Positions 46,193 through 55,563 of a DNA stretch of 64,000 bases are shown piece by piece. Below the pieces are notes generated by a model that was not told the origin of the DNA, searched no databases, and saw only the letters and a list, made by a program, of their open reading frames with translations. How positions within the stretch are numbered: the first letter of the stretch is position 1; every line of letters begins with the position of its first letter. Both the position numbers and the translations under genes were made by a program. Origin of the DNA: DASTCZ01 sp035308165 (GTDB lineage: Bacteria; Acidobacteriota; Terriglobia; Acidiferrales; UBA7541); assembly GCA_035308165.1 (NCBI GenBank), contig DATGHC010000068.1, positions 120,009-184,008 of the forward strand, given 5' to 3'.

Positions 46193-47140
46193 ATGAGACC
46201 TACCTGCTTTCTGGCTGCCTCTATACTGGTTATTTCGACTGTCACCTTCGCAGACTCGCCCTCTGAACTGAAGAGGGATGCTGCTCTTGCAGGTATCGAT
46301 GCTTGCCTCCAGGGTGGCAAAGGCTGCCGTGACCTCGACAAGAATATCGAGACACTGGCACAGCTATACCGCCCCGGAGACAAAGCGGTGCTATTGACTT
46401 TACTCCGGTTCCCCTATCTGACTGATTTCTTCGACGAGGTACTGCTTGCCGACCCGGATGGTTTCCTGTCTAGTGTTGCTAGCCTTCCCGAATGGCATCA
46501 GCAGACGGTGGCGGAGGGTCTCTCCGGAATGGCTTTTGGTCTAGCTTTGCCGCGATTTGAAGCGGTTCGGGCTACGTTGAAAAGGTTGTCGGAGTCTTCG
46601 CCGAACCGCGAACTCGCAAAGAAGTTTTTGGAGACCCTAGAGACATACAACGATTCCTTTTCTTGGCATTTCCCTGACAGCACGTTTGGAGGTAGCTGGA
46701 ACTCTCGGGAGTTGCCCTCCTTGGGTGAAGAACCGCTCTGGCCAATGGCCCCGGGCACCGCTTCTGCCTTCCGAATCATCGTGTTGCCATGCCTCTTTGG
46801 TGGCCCGGAGATAGCCTCTCTCACCATCTCGCCAGATGGCACAGGCCGTATCAGATTTCGCGCGATGAATTTCCAACTCAAACAGACCACAAACAAATCG
46901 TACACGCTGGACGCCCAAAAGGTGGCCAAGTTTCTTGCGGCACTGGAGCGTACCGAGTTCTGGAAAATGCCAAAAGAATCCTACCGGCATGGATTTGACG
47001 GAGCGGAGTGGATCTTGGAGGGAGTGCAGAACGGTACATACCACGTTGTAGAGCGGTGGTGTCCCGACAACACGCCGTTCAGGCAAGTGGCGCGAGATTT
47101 ATTCAAGCTTGCACATCACTGGCCCCCGGGTGGTTGCTGA
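46193..47140 (+). CDS. Exported protein of unknown function
   Basis: 315 residues with a signal peptide (about 1-20, ending TVTFADS). Helical repeats are in the first half (IETLAQLYRPGDKAVLLTLL...), and a beta-rich second half ends RQVARDLFKLAHHWPPGGC. AAAGGAGGT lies 13 nt before ATG46193, a rather long spacing. No domain recognised. Confidence 0.65.
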   Translation: MRPTCFLAASILVISTVTFADSPSELKRDAALAGIDACLQGGKGCRDLDKNIETLAQLYRPGDKAVLLTLLRFPYLTDFFDEVLLADPDGFLSSVASLPEWHQQTVAEGLSGMAFGLALPRFEAVRATLKRLSESSPNRELAKKFLETLETYNDSFSWHFPDSTFGGSWNSRELPSLGEEPLWPMAPGTASAFRIIVLPCLFGGPEIASLTISPDGTGRIRFRAMNFQLKQTTNKSYTLDAQKVAKFLAALERTEFWKMPKESYRHGFDGAEWILEGVQNGTYHVVERWCPDNTPFRQVARDLFKLAHHWPPGGC

Positions 47141-47218
47141 GAAAACCTAGTGACCCGTCCCCTTTCGTCCCTTCGCCTTCAACTTCACCGAAAGCATCAG
47201 ACTTCCGGTCAAAAGGTG

Positions 47219-47520
47219 CGAAAAAGCATCGAAACTCTATCTAACGCTAATGGAATCAATTGAATATGAAGAATCCATCGATCCTTACGCATTAGGATTG
47301 ATCCTGAGGTGTTTTTGCACGGACCAAGCATCTTTTCTGCGAGCTGGGTCGGAGGACACCGCTGCGAAGCTCTGGACACCAGCGACGTAGGTTTTGAGAA
47401 GGTGTGTTGACCGGCTTTTGCTTTCTTCGGTACGCCCTAGCTTCAACTTCGTAAAATCTTCACACTCTCACATGCTCAGCTCACTCATGCCTTTTTGCTT
47501 CACTTCACAATAACCGGTGA
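47219..47520. repeat. Dispersed island repeat, copy C (truncated)
   Basis: Begins with the 80-bp block shared with copy D, then matches copy B through gtgtttttgc, accgctg.gaagc, ccagcgacg and cacatgctcagctcactcatgcc. The 3' third present in A, B and D is missing. 47521-47668 holds nothing recognised. Confidence 0.7.
47233..47312 (+). repeat. 80-bp exact direct repeat (first copy)
   Basis: Identical to 54377-54456, 7.1 kb away in the same orientation, while the adjoining repeat bodies differ strongly. Both copies contain an ATG frame starting MESIEYEESIDPYALGLI. Confidence 0.85.
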
Positions 47521-47668
47521 ACCGGACGCCTCAAACCGTAGCTAAGTTCGAATCCCACTCGCTCTGATTAGCACTGAAGACGGACGGAGCCGCTCTCGCT
47601 CTGCTTCTGGTCAGCTCCGGCAAATCTCTTGCAGGACATTCCATAGCTTCCTAATCTCTCCTAAGTCA

Positions 47669-48760
47669 TTATTTCTTGCCCGGACCAGTAACGAATGTCG
47701 TCGGCGTCACTTGGACGTCGAATGTTACGTATGTCGTGTCTTTGAGGACATCGCTTGCGGCTGCATCGAGTTGGGCTAGATCAGTATTCGGCGGTACCAC
47801 ACGCCCTTGCGTTACAGTGAAGTCTTTCAATTGGCTCATTGATGGAGCCTGCCTCGCGGGCATCAACACGTATGTGCCGCTTTGCAACCGGATGCCAGTG
47901 ACCGACCCGGGCGATTCAGTATTCTGAACCGCCTCCTGCGTCGCATATATCGGAACCGGATTACCTGCGATGACGGAGACCGGAGCTGAATGTAGCAAGC
48001 CATAAATAGTATTGAACGAATTCAGAGCAGACATGGCGATCCCGGGAAAACCGAACATCGGCGCAAACATACCGCCTTCCTTAACCGCAATCTGAACGAT
48101 CTTGGAGAATAGAGAATCCTTTTTTTGGGCTTCGAGATTAAGTGCCCAGCGGCCTCCTCCGGCGGGAAGCGGGATATTTTGCATCTTCTGCCAATCCGCA
48201 TCTGAAGTCAGGCTAATGCTTTGCACTACCGGTTGATTTTTTGCATTAGCGGCAGCGTTTTGAATCGCCTTCATTCCCCCAACGACCGTGTAAGCCATGG
48301 CTTCAAGGATAGGCAGAATCGGGGTCTTCTGTGCCACATCGACGCGAATCTGGGCGTTTTGGAGGCGCTGGAAAGTCTTCAAGTCTTCTGTAGCGACCTT
48401 TACAGTAGAAGTGTTTATGCCGACCAACACGTCGCCCTGCGGAACCAGTTTCGCGACGTCCAATTCCGCCGCATTCTTAAATCCATCCGGGCCGTAATGG
48501 AGAAAAACTGGCTGGGCGTCAGACGAATTTCCGCCCCCCCGGGTCTGTGCGCCGGCGCTGAGAGCCGGTTGCCCATCGTGAGACAAGAATTCAGCCCAAA
48601 ACTTGGACGCCTTTGCATCTATCTCAGCGTCCATCCCAGTCGCGACCTGGCCTGCCAATAGGGTGCGAATTGCGCTCGCTGCGGCGGGCGAAGCCATTGC
48701 CGTAGGGAATGCAAGCGAAGAGACTGCATTTATGAGGAACTCCCTACGTGGTTGGAGCAT
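47669..48760 (-). CDS. Tat-exported protein of unknown function
   Basis: 363 residues. A twin-arginine signal, QPRREFLINAVSSLAF, is followed by an Ala-rich h-region and cleavage near SPAAASA. AGGAGG precedes ATG48760. The mature part includes a glycine-rich tract near residue 75 and a Val/Thr-rich C-terminus (TTYVTFDVQVTPTTFVTG). Tat export suggests folding or cofactor binding in the cytoplasm before export. No family recognised. It diverges from the TPR-CHAT gene. Confidence 0.65.
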   Translation of the reverse strand: MLQPRREFLINAVSSLAFPTAMASPAAASAIRTLLAGQVATGMDAEIDAKASKFWAEFLSHDGQPALSAGAQTRGGGNSSDAQPVFLHYGPDGFKNAAELDVAKLVPQGDVLVGINTSTVKVATEDLKTFQRLQNAQIRVDVAQKTPILPILEAMAYTVVGGMKAIQNAAANAKNQPVVQSISLTSDADWQKMQNIPLPAGGGRWALNLEAQKKDSLFSKIVQIAVKEGGMFAPMFGFPGIAMSALNSFNTIYGLLHSAPVSVIAGNPVPIYATQEAVQNTESPGSVTGIRLQSGTYVLMPARQAPSMSQLKDFTVTQGRVVPPNTDLAQLDAAASDVLKDTTYVTFDVQVTPTTFVTGPGKK

Positions 48761-49069
48761 CTAGCACCTCCTGCTGGTCGGGGAAGTGGGTTCTTGCGTG
48801 GAGATGACTTATATCATAACTAATCAACCTGGCGAAGTTTAATTCGTGGTATTGGAATCGAGGCAAATAGTCAGATTTCTAAGAATCTTGAGGCGATGGC
48901 GTCCAGGAATGGGATAGGATTCTCTCGTTGTGTCGCATACGGGGGTCACTTACGCTACGTTCGAGGTCGGGGTGTCGCCGACGACTATCTTTGCGGAATA
49001 TGTCACGAAATCCACTCGGTAACAAACACACGAACTGGGAGATTCAAGCACTGGGTCAATGTAGTGGAC
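48761..49069. other. Divergent intergenic region
   Basis: Between the Tat-exported gene and the TPR-CHAT gene. It holds the promoters of both. An ATG at 48896 in frame with the CHAT gene would add 58 residues of non-domain sequence. Confidence 0.4.
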
Positions 49070-52000
49070 ATGATTAACCAATCCGTGAGCCAAGGTTTAG
49101 AAAAGCATAGGTCCTGTGTTATTTGTTGGAGCCACGTTATTCCATTAGTCGGTTTGGCACTGCTAACCCTAGCCTGTCCCGTGAATTTGCCTGCAGGTCC
49201 GACTCACGAGATCCGCCGTGGGGCAGTATTGCTTGAGCCAGGGAAGCCAGTCGAGACCGCCGTGTCAGGCGGTGAAACTTATACCTACCGCATGCACGTG
49301 AAGACGGGCCAGTTCCTCCATGTCGTCGTGAATCAACTAGGAGCGCATGTACGTTTGGAGCTATACGGTCCTGATGGATGGATTGCTGCGACGGAGAACC
49401 AAAACGGAACGATGGGGTTACAGCAAATCTCCACAATCGCAAAATCAACCGGATACTATGCTCTTAGGCTGATAGCTGAGGACGAGAATGCGCCACCGGG
49501 GTCCTGCCGCATTCTCTTGGAGCCGTTGCATTTACCAAACAACGCGGACTATTCCCGCATCCTGGCCGAACGGAGATTCACCGACGCGGGGTCAATGGAG
49601 CCGGGCCGTCGTGCGGTCCTGAAGTACAAGTCCACTCTGTCGCTCTGGCGGAGTGCCGCCGACTCCTATGAGGAGGCCATGACCTTAAATAGCATCGCGG
49701 ACATCGATCATGACCTCGGAGCATCCAAGGAAGCCCTGGACTATTACAACCAAGCGCTGATCCTCTGGCGTTCTGTCGGCGATCAGTTTATGGAGCTCTA
49801 TGCGCTGAATTGGCTCGGCAAACTGGACTTCGAGAGTGGTGACACGGTTAAGGCACTCAGGGAACTAAACGACGCCCTTTCACTTGCACAACAAATCGGT
49901 GATCGGGGTGAGGAAGCCACGTCGCTGGACAATCTTGGAGAAATCACTGACTTTCGGGGCGACCCAGAGAAAGCGCTAGAAGACTTCGAACAAGTGCTCA
50001 AGATCGAGTCCGACCTGGGAGAGGATGAAAAGAGGGCCGAAACACTAAGCAAGATCGCTGGGGTCTATAGCGAACTGGGCGTCAAGCAAAAGGCACTAAC
50101 GTACTATCAGCAGGCATTCAGTCTTGCGCTTCAGGTTGGCGAAGTCAGCGAACAAGCCACAATCTCCAATAATATTGCCCTGGTTCTTGACGATCTTAAT
50201 AAAAAACAAGAAGCGCTGCGCCGTTATCAACACGCTTTGTTACTCTGGCGAAGAATCGGTCAACGCAAAGAAGAGGCTAAAACGCTTAACAACATCGGAT
50301 TTTTGTATCACCGCCTCGGTGACGATCGAACCGCATTGCGTTATTACCGACAGGCGCTGCCAATCTCACGCGCAAAAGGCGACCCTTACAATGAAGCGAT
50401 GGCCCTTCATAATATCGGCGTGGCATCTGACGATTTAGGTCAAACGGAGGTAGCCAGGACGAATGAAATGCAGGCTCTCAATATTTTCGAGACAATGCAA
50501 GATTTGCTCGATGAAGGCCTCGCAATGAGCGACCTAATGCTTCATGAAAAGAAGGTGAACAATCTACCGTTAGCCATTTTTTTCGGCAAGGAAGCAGTCA
50601 ATGTATACCAGCAGGTCCGGAGGAAAATCCAAGACCTTGACAGCGGTGTACAGAAATTCTTCATATTATCGAAGGAAGATACATACCGCGAGCTTGCAGA
50701 CGCGTTGATTTCTGAAAGGCGCCTTGCTGAGGCGGTGGAAGTGCTCGACTTGCTTAAACTTGAAGAATATTCAGATTATATCCATCACCGCGGAGCACCG
50801 GATTCACAGGGCAAGCCAGTCACACTTACAAGGTCTGAACAGATCGTGGCTGACGGGCAACGACTGTACCAACTTTCCAAAATCTCTCGGAGAACTCCTG
50901 AGGAAGAAAGAGAATATGAAGTCCTCTTAGACAACATAAGAACTGATAACCAGAGCGCTGACAAATATGTTAATCAACTTTACAAAGAATTGGGCAATGG
51001 ATTCCAGGCGAGAACGGAACTTCGAGATGAGCAGGATAAAATCGTCGAACTCAGGGGACTCTTAGAGAACATGGAACCCGGGACGGTTGGGCTCTACACT
51101 TTGGTCCTTGAGAATCAGTGCACAATTCTCGTCATCACACAGACAGTTCAAGTCCCGCACACTATACCGATTCCAAGAAATATATTATATAATAAAGTCA
51201 CTGAGTTGGTTCAGAGTCTTTCAAATCTCGACTCACAACAGGATTTCCTCGAGAAATCCGAAGCTCTCTACAATATTTTGCTCAAACCGTTAGAAGGAGA
51301 ACTGGAGCAAGCTCACGCGAAAACACTACTTTGGTCGCTTAATGATGTTCTTCGCTTTATTCCTTTCGCTGCGCTTTATGATGGCAAACAATACCTCGCC
51401 GAACGTTTTTCAAACGTACTCCTCATGACACCTAGCCCAGACCTGGAGGAACGGCCACAGCTCACCGCATGGCGAGGCTTGGCGATGGGAGTTTCTAAGA
51501 ATTATGACGGTTCGGGAGAACTCCCTAGAGTACCCGGTGAACTAGAGGCGATAATAACCAGTCCCGATATCAAGAACTCGCATGGTCCGGTGCCTGGCGC
51601 GATTATACTGGACGACGACTTCACCGAAAATAATATGGAAGCGGCATTGGAACAGCATCCGGCCCTTGTTCATATCGCTACCCATTTTGTTTTGAGTCCT
51701 GGCGATGATCAGAAATCGTACCTCCTGCTGGGCGGCAAGGAAATTGGCGGAGCAGGTTATCATTTGTCTTTGGCCGATTTTCGTGAGGACGTCCGCATTC
51801 ATCTTTCCGGGGTTGAATTGCTCACATTTTCAGACTGTAAAACAGCTTTGGATTCACTGGATTCAGACGGACGAGAAATCGACAGCCTGGCGATCACAGC
51901 ACTGCACAAACGCGCCAAGGCAGTAGTTGCCACTCTGTGGGACGTGGACGATGCAAGCACGGGGATATTTATGCGAGAATTCTATCGTTTGTGGACTACG

Positions 52001-52204
52001 AATGCGGGCATGTCAAAGGCCGAAGCGCTACGACTGGCGCAACTTGAGCTACTGCACGGTGATTTGAGAGGTCAACCGGGAGTAAATTCGCAAGGCGCAA
52101 CTGTTGATGGCAAATCGGGCACACAAGCGCTCGGCGAAGCTCATGCTCAATATTCGAACCCATTCTACTGGGCACCTTTCGTTTTGTTCGGCAATTGGAA
52201 CTGA
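49070..52204 (+). CDS. Membrane-targeted TPR-CHAT protease-like protein
   Basis: 1044 residues from ATG49070. The N-terminus has a hydrophobic segment (VIPLVGLALLTLAC), a signal or lipoprotein-like anchor. A beta domain (about 55-150) resembles a pre-peptidase C-terminal domain. At least eight TPRs follow (about 170-480). The C-terminal CHAT domain (about 760-1044) has the caspase-like pair: His872 in HIATHF and Cys923 in FSDCKT, both intact. CHAT enzymes are proteases of the caspase-HetF-associated group. Here the anchor places the protein at or across the membrane, unlike cytoplasmic TPR-CHAT of type III-E CRISPR. A beta-barrel-like gene follows. Confidence 0.85.
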   Translation: MINQSVSQGLEKHRSCVICWSHVIPLVGLALLTLACPVNLPAGPTHEIRRGAVLLEPGKPVETAVSGGETYTYRMHVKTGQFLHVVVNQLGAHVRLELYGPDGWIAATENQNGTMGLQQISTIAKSTGYYALRLIAEDENAPPGSCRILLEPLHLPNNADYSRILAERRFTDAGSMEPGRRAVLKYKSTLSLWRSAADSYEEAMTLNSIADIDHDLGASKEALDYYNQALILWRSVGDQFMELYALNWLGKLDFESGDTVKALRELNDALSLAQQIGDRGEEATSLDNLGEITDFRGDPEKALEDFEQVLKIESDLGEDEKRAETLSKIAGVYSELGVKQKALTYYQQAFSLALQVGEVSEQATISNNIALVLDDLNKKQEALRRYQHALLLWRRIGQRKEEAKTLNNIGFLYHRLGDDRTALRYYRQALPISRAKGDPYNEAMALHNIGVASDDLGQTEVARTNEMQALNIFETMQDLLDEGLAMSDLMLHEKKVNNLPLAIFFGKEAVNVYQQVRRKIQDLDSGVQKFFILSKEDTYRELADALISERRLAEAVEVLDLLKLEEYSDYIHHRGAPDSQGKPVTLTRSEQIVADGQRLYQLSKISRRTPEEEREYEVLLDNIRTDNQSADKYVNQLYKELGNGFQARTELRDEQDKIVELRGLLENMEPGTVGLYTLVLENQCTILVITQTVQVPHTIPIPRNILYNKVTELVQSLSNLDSQQDFLEKSEALYNILLKPLEGELEQAHAKTLLWSLNDVLRFIPFAALYDGKQYLAERFSNVLLMTPSPDLEERPQLTAWRGLAMGVSKNYDGSGELPRVPGELEAIITSPDIKNSHGPVPGAIILDDDFTENNMEAALEQHPALVHIATHFVLSPGDDQKSYLLLGGKEIGGAGYHLSLADFREDVRIHLSGVELLTFSDCKTALDSLDSDGREIDSLAITALHKRAKAVVATLWDVDDASTGIFMREFYRLWTTNAGMSKAEALRLAQLELLHGDLRGQPGVNSQGATVDGKSGTQALGEAHAQYSNPFYWAPFVLFGNWN

Positions 52205-52316
52205 AATGGTGAATGAGCCTGTCCCAATTTGGACACGGTAAGGAATATCCATTTTTGTCCATCCATTTGTGTGGGGGATCTAAGTTCGACGCCGCCCTAC
52301 AGAAAGGTTTGCCACA

Positions 52317-53531
52317 ATGCGCATGTCCTTAATGGCCATCATCTTCCTGTTTTTCTCGGGGGCGGCCTTTGCTCTCCAGGGCGGCCTTACCACCAACGGC
52401 CAATTGGCTCAAGTTCGTGCGCAAATGACGACTAACCCAACTGAGCTGAGCGTTGGGAGCCCTTCAGCACAGGCCTCGCCCAATGTCAGCGGAGTTCCCG
52501 CGAATGGTCAGGACGCAACGGCCAAGAAAAAGAAGTCGGATCCTGGAAAAACGCGACCGAAGATAGCGCGCTTGCCCACGATTAGGGACACCCGACTTGG
52601 GTACGTTGATGGAGCGATCATCGGATCTCAAGTTCGTATTCGCTTCGACGCAGCCTTTAACGACAATGCTTCGGATAGAGCGGAATACTTCTATGCACAG
52701 TACGCCGGCATCACCCCTCAAAGTCCTGGACCTGGATTCGTTATCGCGAAGCTGAATTTCCAGCAGCTTTATTTGAGGGCCGAATACGCACCCATGAAGA
52801 ATACGCGATTTTCATTTTTTGCAGATGTACCTGTGCGGTGGATTCAGCCTCTGGTTACCGTTGCATCCAATAGTTCTACTAATACTCCCATAAATGCCAC
52901 GAATCAAGGCGGCCTGAGCGATGTTGCAGGTGGATTCAAGTTGGCTGCAGTTGCCTCCCCCAACCAATTCCTAACTTTACAGTTCAAGGCCTACTTTCCT
53001 TCTGGGAATGCTTCGACTGGTCTTGGTACACACCACTACAGTTTCGAGCCCTCGCTGCTATATTATCGGAGGCTTTCAGATAGGTTAACGCTTGAAGCGC
53101 AAGTGGGGGACTCGCATCCGATCGGAGGGTCCTCCTGTCCAATGATATCTCCCATGCCGAATCATCCCACGGCGGTTTGCATTGCGGACGTTTCGGGAAC
53201 TGGGTCCAATTCTGGCTTTGCGGGTGATGTAGTCTTCTACGGCGCAGGAGCAAGCTATGTCCTCTACCAAGGCAGAACAGTTCAAATTGCGCCTGTGATT
53301 GAACTGGTCAGTTGGAGTGTGCTGGGTGGTCTTTCCACTGATATTGCAACAGCCACGCAGCAATTTCAGCAAGCTGTGAGTGCAGCGGATATCAATATAC
53401 TCGCACTCAAGGTGGGCGCGCGCACCTCAATAGGCAAACATAGTTCCATCTATCTCGGAGGCGGATATGCAGTCACACACTCGCGCTGGTACGAGGACAT
53501 CCTCCGGGCTGAGTACCGTTATTCATTCTAG
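52317..53531 (+). CDS. Exported outer-membrane beta-barrel-like protein
   Basis: 404 residues with a signal peptide (about 1-20, FFSGAAFA). A low-complexity linker leads to many amphipathic strands (VRIRFDAAFND, FSFFADVPVRWIQP, SIYLGGGYAVTHS), and the protein ends in Phe (EYRYSF), the common terminal signal of outer-membrane barrels. AAAGG lies upstream. It is 112 bp after the TPR-CHAT gene and may be co-transcribed with it. Function unknown; transport or pore formation is possible. Confidence 0.7.
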   Translation: MRMSLMAIIFLFFSGAAFALQGGLTTNGQLAQVRAQMTTNPTELSVGSPSAQASPNVSGVPANGQDATAKKKKSDPGKTRPKIARLPTIRDTRLGYVDGAIIGSQVRIRFDAAFNDNASDRAEYFYAQYAGITPQSPGPGFVIAKLNFQQLYLRAEYAPMKNTRFSFFADVPVRWIQPLVTVASNSSTNTPINATNQGGLSDVAGGFKLAAVASPNQFLTLQFKAYFPSGNASTGLGTHHYSFEPSLLYYRRLSDRLTLEAQVGDSHPIGGSSCPMISPMPNHPTAVCIADVSGTGSNSGFAGDVVFYGAGASYVLYQGRTVQIAPVIELVSWSVLGGLSTDIATATQQFQQAVSAADINILALKVGARTSIGKHSSIYLGGGYAVTHSRWYEDILRAEYRYSF

Positions 53532-53551
53532 AGTTTATATCCAAGGTTTGT

Positions 53552-53577
53552 CTCGGGGCTGACCAGCCCGAGTTTTT
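53552..53577. terminator. Intrinsic terminator after the beta-barrel gene
   Basis: Stem ctcggggct / agcccgag (one bulged G), loop gacc, then TTTTT. It lies between the convergent barrel and secreted-protein genes. Confidence 0.75.
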
Positions 53578-53597
53578 ATGCGGCATGAAGACTTGAA

Positions 53598-54239
53598 TCA
53601 TGAAATCCATACCATCAATTCATTCTGAATCTTCCACTTACCGTCTACCTTACAGAGAAGATAGAGTTCCCCAGTTCCGCATAACCCTCCACATACATTC
53701 GCGACATACACGAGCGCTTGTGTCTTGTTAGGACTGAACCCAATTCGCGAAAGGCTCATGAATCCTTGAGACTTCGGGTAGAGTCGATTGAACTCCTCCA
53801 TACCGTGCTTTCCGTTTGAGATATGTCCGCTACCAGATTTCTTGTCATCGGACGCGACTGGAAAGATGCGGTCGCGTTCAGCCTCTGAGATCATTGCAAC
53901 CAGCACCTTCAGAGAGAATTGTTTCTGTTCCAGTGCCACGGGTGACTTGTTTTTCTGGTCGTAGTCCACCTTAGTTTCCTTCGCGACGGCATCGCGAAAC
54001 TTTTGCGCCTCTTCCGAGTTCCCAAACTGAGTCATGCCCATGAGGATTGGCGGAAGTCCCATCGAAGTATGGTCACCTATGACAATTCGCTCCACCCCTT
54101 CGTGCACATACTTTTGCCCGATCACCTCAGAATAGATCGCATTGTCGTCGTCTTGGTCTTCTAACTTTTTGGACGTATCTTGGAACAACATCGAATTGCA
54201 AACCAAAATTCCGCAGACGGCAAATATGAACGGTTTCAG
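53598..54239 (-). CDS. Exported protein of unknown function, CTG start
   Basis: 213 residues if started at CTG54239, which lies 5 nt after a strong GAGGAGG and gives a proper signal peptide (LKPFIFAVCGILVCNS). A TTG start at 54206 lacks one. The C-terminus, GGLCGTGELYLLCKVDGKWKI, resembles the end of many small secreted NTF2-like or uncharacterised proteins. No function known. Confidence 0.6.
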   Translation of the reverse strand: MKPFIFAVCGILVCNSMLFQDTSKKLEDQDDDNAIYSEVIGQKYVHEGVERIVIGDHTSMGLPPILMGMTQFGNSEEAQKFRDAVAKETKVDYDQKNKSPVALEQKQFSLKVLVAMISEAERDRIFPVASDDKKSGSGHISNGKHGMEEFNRLYPKSQGFMSLSRIGFSPNKTQALVYVANVCGGLCGTGELYLLCKVDGKWKIQNELMVWIS

Positions 54240-54360
54240 AGCAACCTCCTCAAAAGAGCCAGAACACTCTCTATGTTTGACACCATTTCAAAGCAATTCA
54301 GTTCCAGTGCTTAAGACAAACCGATTTGAAAATGTTCAGAGGGGGCTTAGCTCGACAAAC

Positions 54361-54815
54361 GGCGGAAAAGCATCGGAACTCTATCTAACGCTAATGGAAT
54401 CAATTGAATATGAAGAATCCATCGATCCTTACGCATTAGGATTGATCCTGAGGTGTCCTGGCGAAACCATGCATCTTTCTGCTGGCTTCGCTGGAGGACA
54501 CCTGTCCGTAGCCCGTATTCGCAGGAACGCATGCTGTGCGACGGTGCGTTGATCGGAGTTTCCCCCTATGGATCGCGTCCAAGCCGCGAGTCCGCAAAGA
54601 ACTGGAAATTCCCATCCAATCGGGTTTTAGGTTGGCCTGTCTTCCCCGCGCGGGAAGTCTCTCTCGGTCGTGCTTTGCACTGAGTTTCTGAGGAGAGCGC
54701 TGCGGTCACTGCAAGGCGATAGAACTGCTGTTCGGTAAGTTGTAACGAGTGCTCTTTTTATCGTGCGGCTACACCGGAGCAATGGCTTGCGGGGCTCAGT
54801 CATTGCTGCCCTTCA
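54361..54815. repeat. Dispersed island repeat, copy D
   Basis: Starts with the 80-bp block shared with copy C (54377-54456), then a divergent middle. The 3' third matches A and B (gagtttctgagg, ctgcggtcactgcaaggcgat, ctctttttatcgtg, accggagcaatggcttgcggggctcagt). 54816-55121 holds nothing recognised. Confidence 0.75.
54377..54456 (+). repeat. 80-bp exact direct repeat (second copy)
   Basis: Identical to 47233-47312; see that entry. Confidence 0.85.
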
Positions 54816-55121
54816 TCAGTTCTTTTTGAGGCGAGCAAGTCGCGCTCATGGGCAGGCGAGTTTCCCCATGATTTTGGGCCTTCGGGAAATGGGGATTTTG
54901 AGCAAGTAGGGTATTTGGGCAAAGTCCGAATCGTGTTGGCGGGCTGGTACCGCGGAGATGGTTAAGCAGTAAAACCGATAGGAGCCCGGGAGAGTGTCGT
55001 ATGTTTGACTGGGCGGAAAACGGCGCGGACCATAGGCTTAAGCGCTGAAGCACTTCCCGTTGTCACGATTTGATTTGGACGATTTCCATATCGACCATGG
55101 GTATAGTTGATCGTGCCGGTC

Positions 55122-55550
55122 TCATATCTGCCGGTAGCCAAACACAACCCATCGATCGTTTTCGAGACGGAGTTCAAACTGAAACCGTACGGTCCTCTTC
55201 GGATACACAAAATCCGCCCCGATGACTGCTTTCCAGCGCATTGGGGTTCCTTCGCCGGTCACATCATAACCAGTCTCTTGCACAGTTCGCAGAGTTCCGT
55301 TCTCCTTTTGAAAGTCTTCTTGTACGTTAACGAATTGGCCGTAGGGCACTGCGGCTTGGAAATCCGCACCGCAGAACTTATACGCTCCCGAGAAGTCTTG
55401 GCGTACAAGCGATTCGCCAAATGCCTTAAATGTTTGCCGCGCAATCTTTGTCTCGCGGTGGATTCTCACGAACATTGGAGAAAGTACGATCATTACGGTT
55501 AGCCAGATACCGATTAACGTCCAGAGCAGAATCCTGCTTCGCCGCTTCAT
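55122..55550 (-). CDS. Membrane-anchored NTF2-like protein, possible RHS partner/immunity
   Basis: 142 residues with one N-terminal helix (about 7-25) and a soluble domain of NTF2-like type (FKAFGESLVRQDFSGAYKFC..., then FELRLENDRWVVFGYRQI). GAGGAG precedes ATG55550, 13 bp after the RHS stop, so it is almost certainly co-transcribed. In polymorphic toxin loci this position is where the immunity gene lies. That role is inference. Confidence 0.65.
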   Translation of the reverse strand: MKRRSRILLWTLIGIWLTVMIVLSPMFVRIHRETKIARQTFKAFGESLVRQDFSGAYKFCGADFQAAVPYGQFVNVQEDFQKENGTLRTVQETGYDVTGEGTPMRWKAVIGADFVYPKRTVRFQFELRLENDRWVVFGYRQI

Positions 55551-55563
55551 TAGGTCTCCTCAT

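Noticed and set aside
54142..54552. A 136-residue plus-strand protein including the MESIEYEESID frame
   Set aside because: Its first part is the antisense of a better-supported secreted gene, and its end runs into the repeat; the continuation differs between copies.
39655..54815. Integron attC array or insertion sequences
   Set aside because: The repeats lack attC-type R'/R'' structure by eye, are hundreds of bases long and diverged, and no integron integrase or transposase frame is present.
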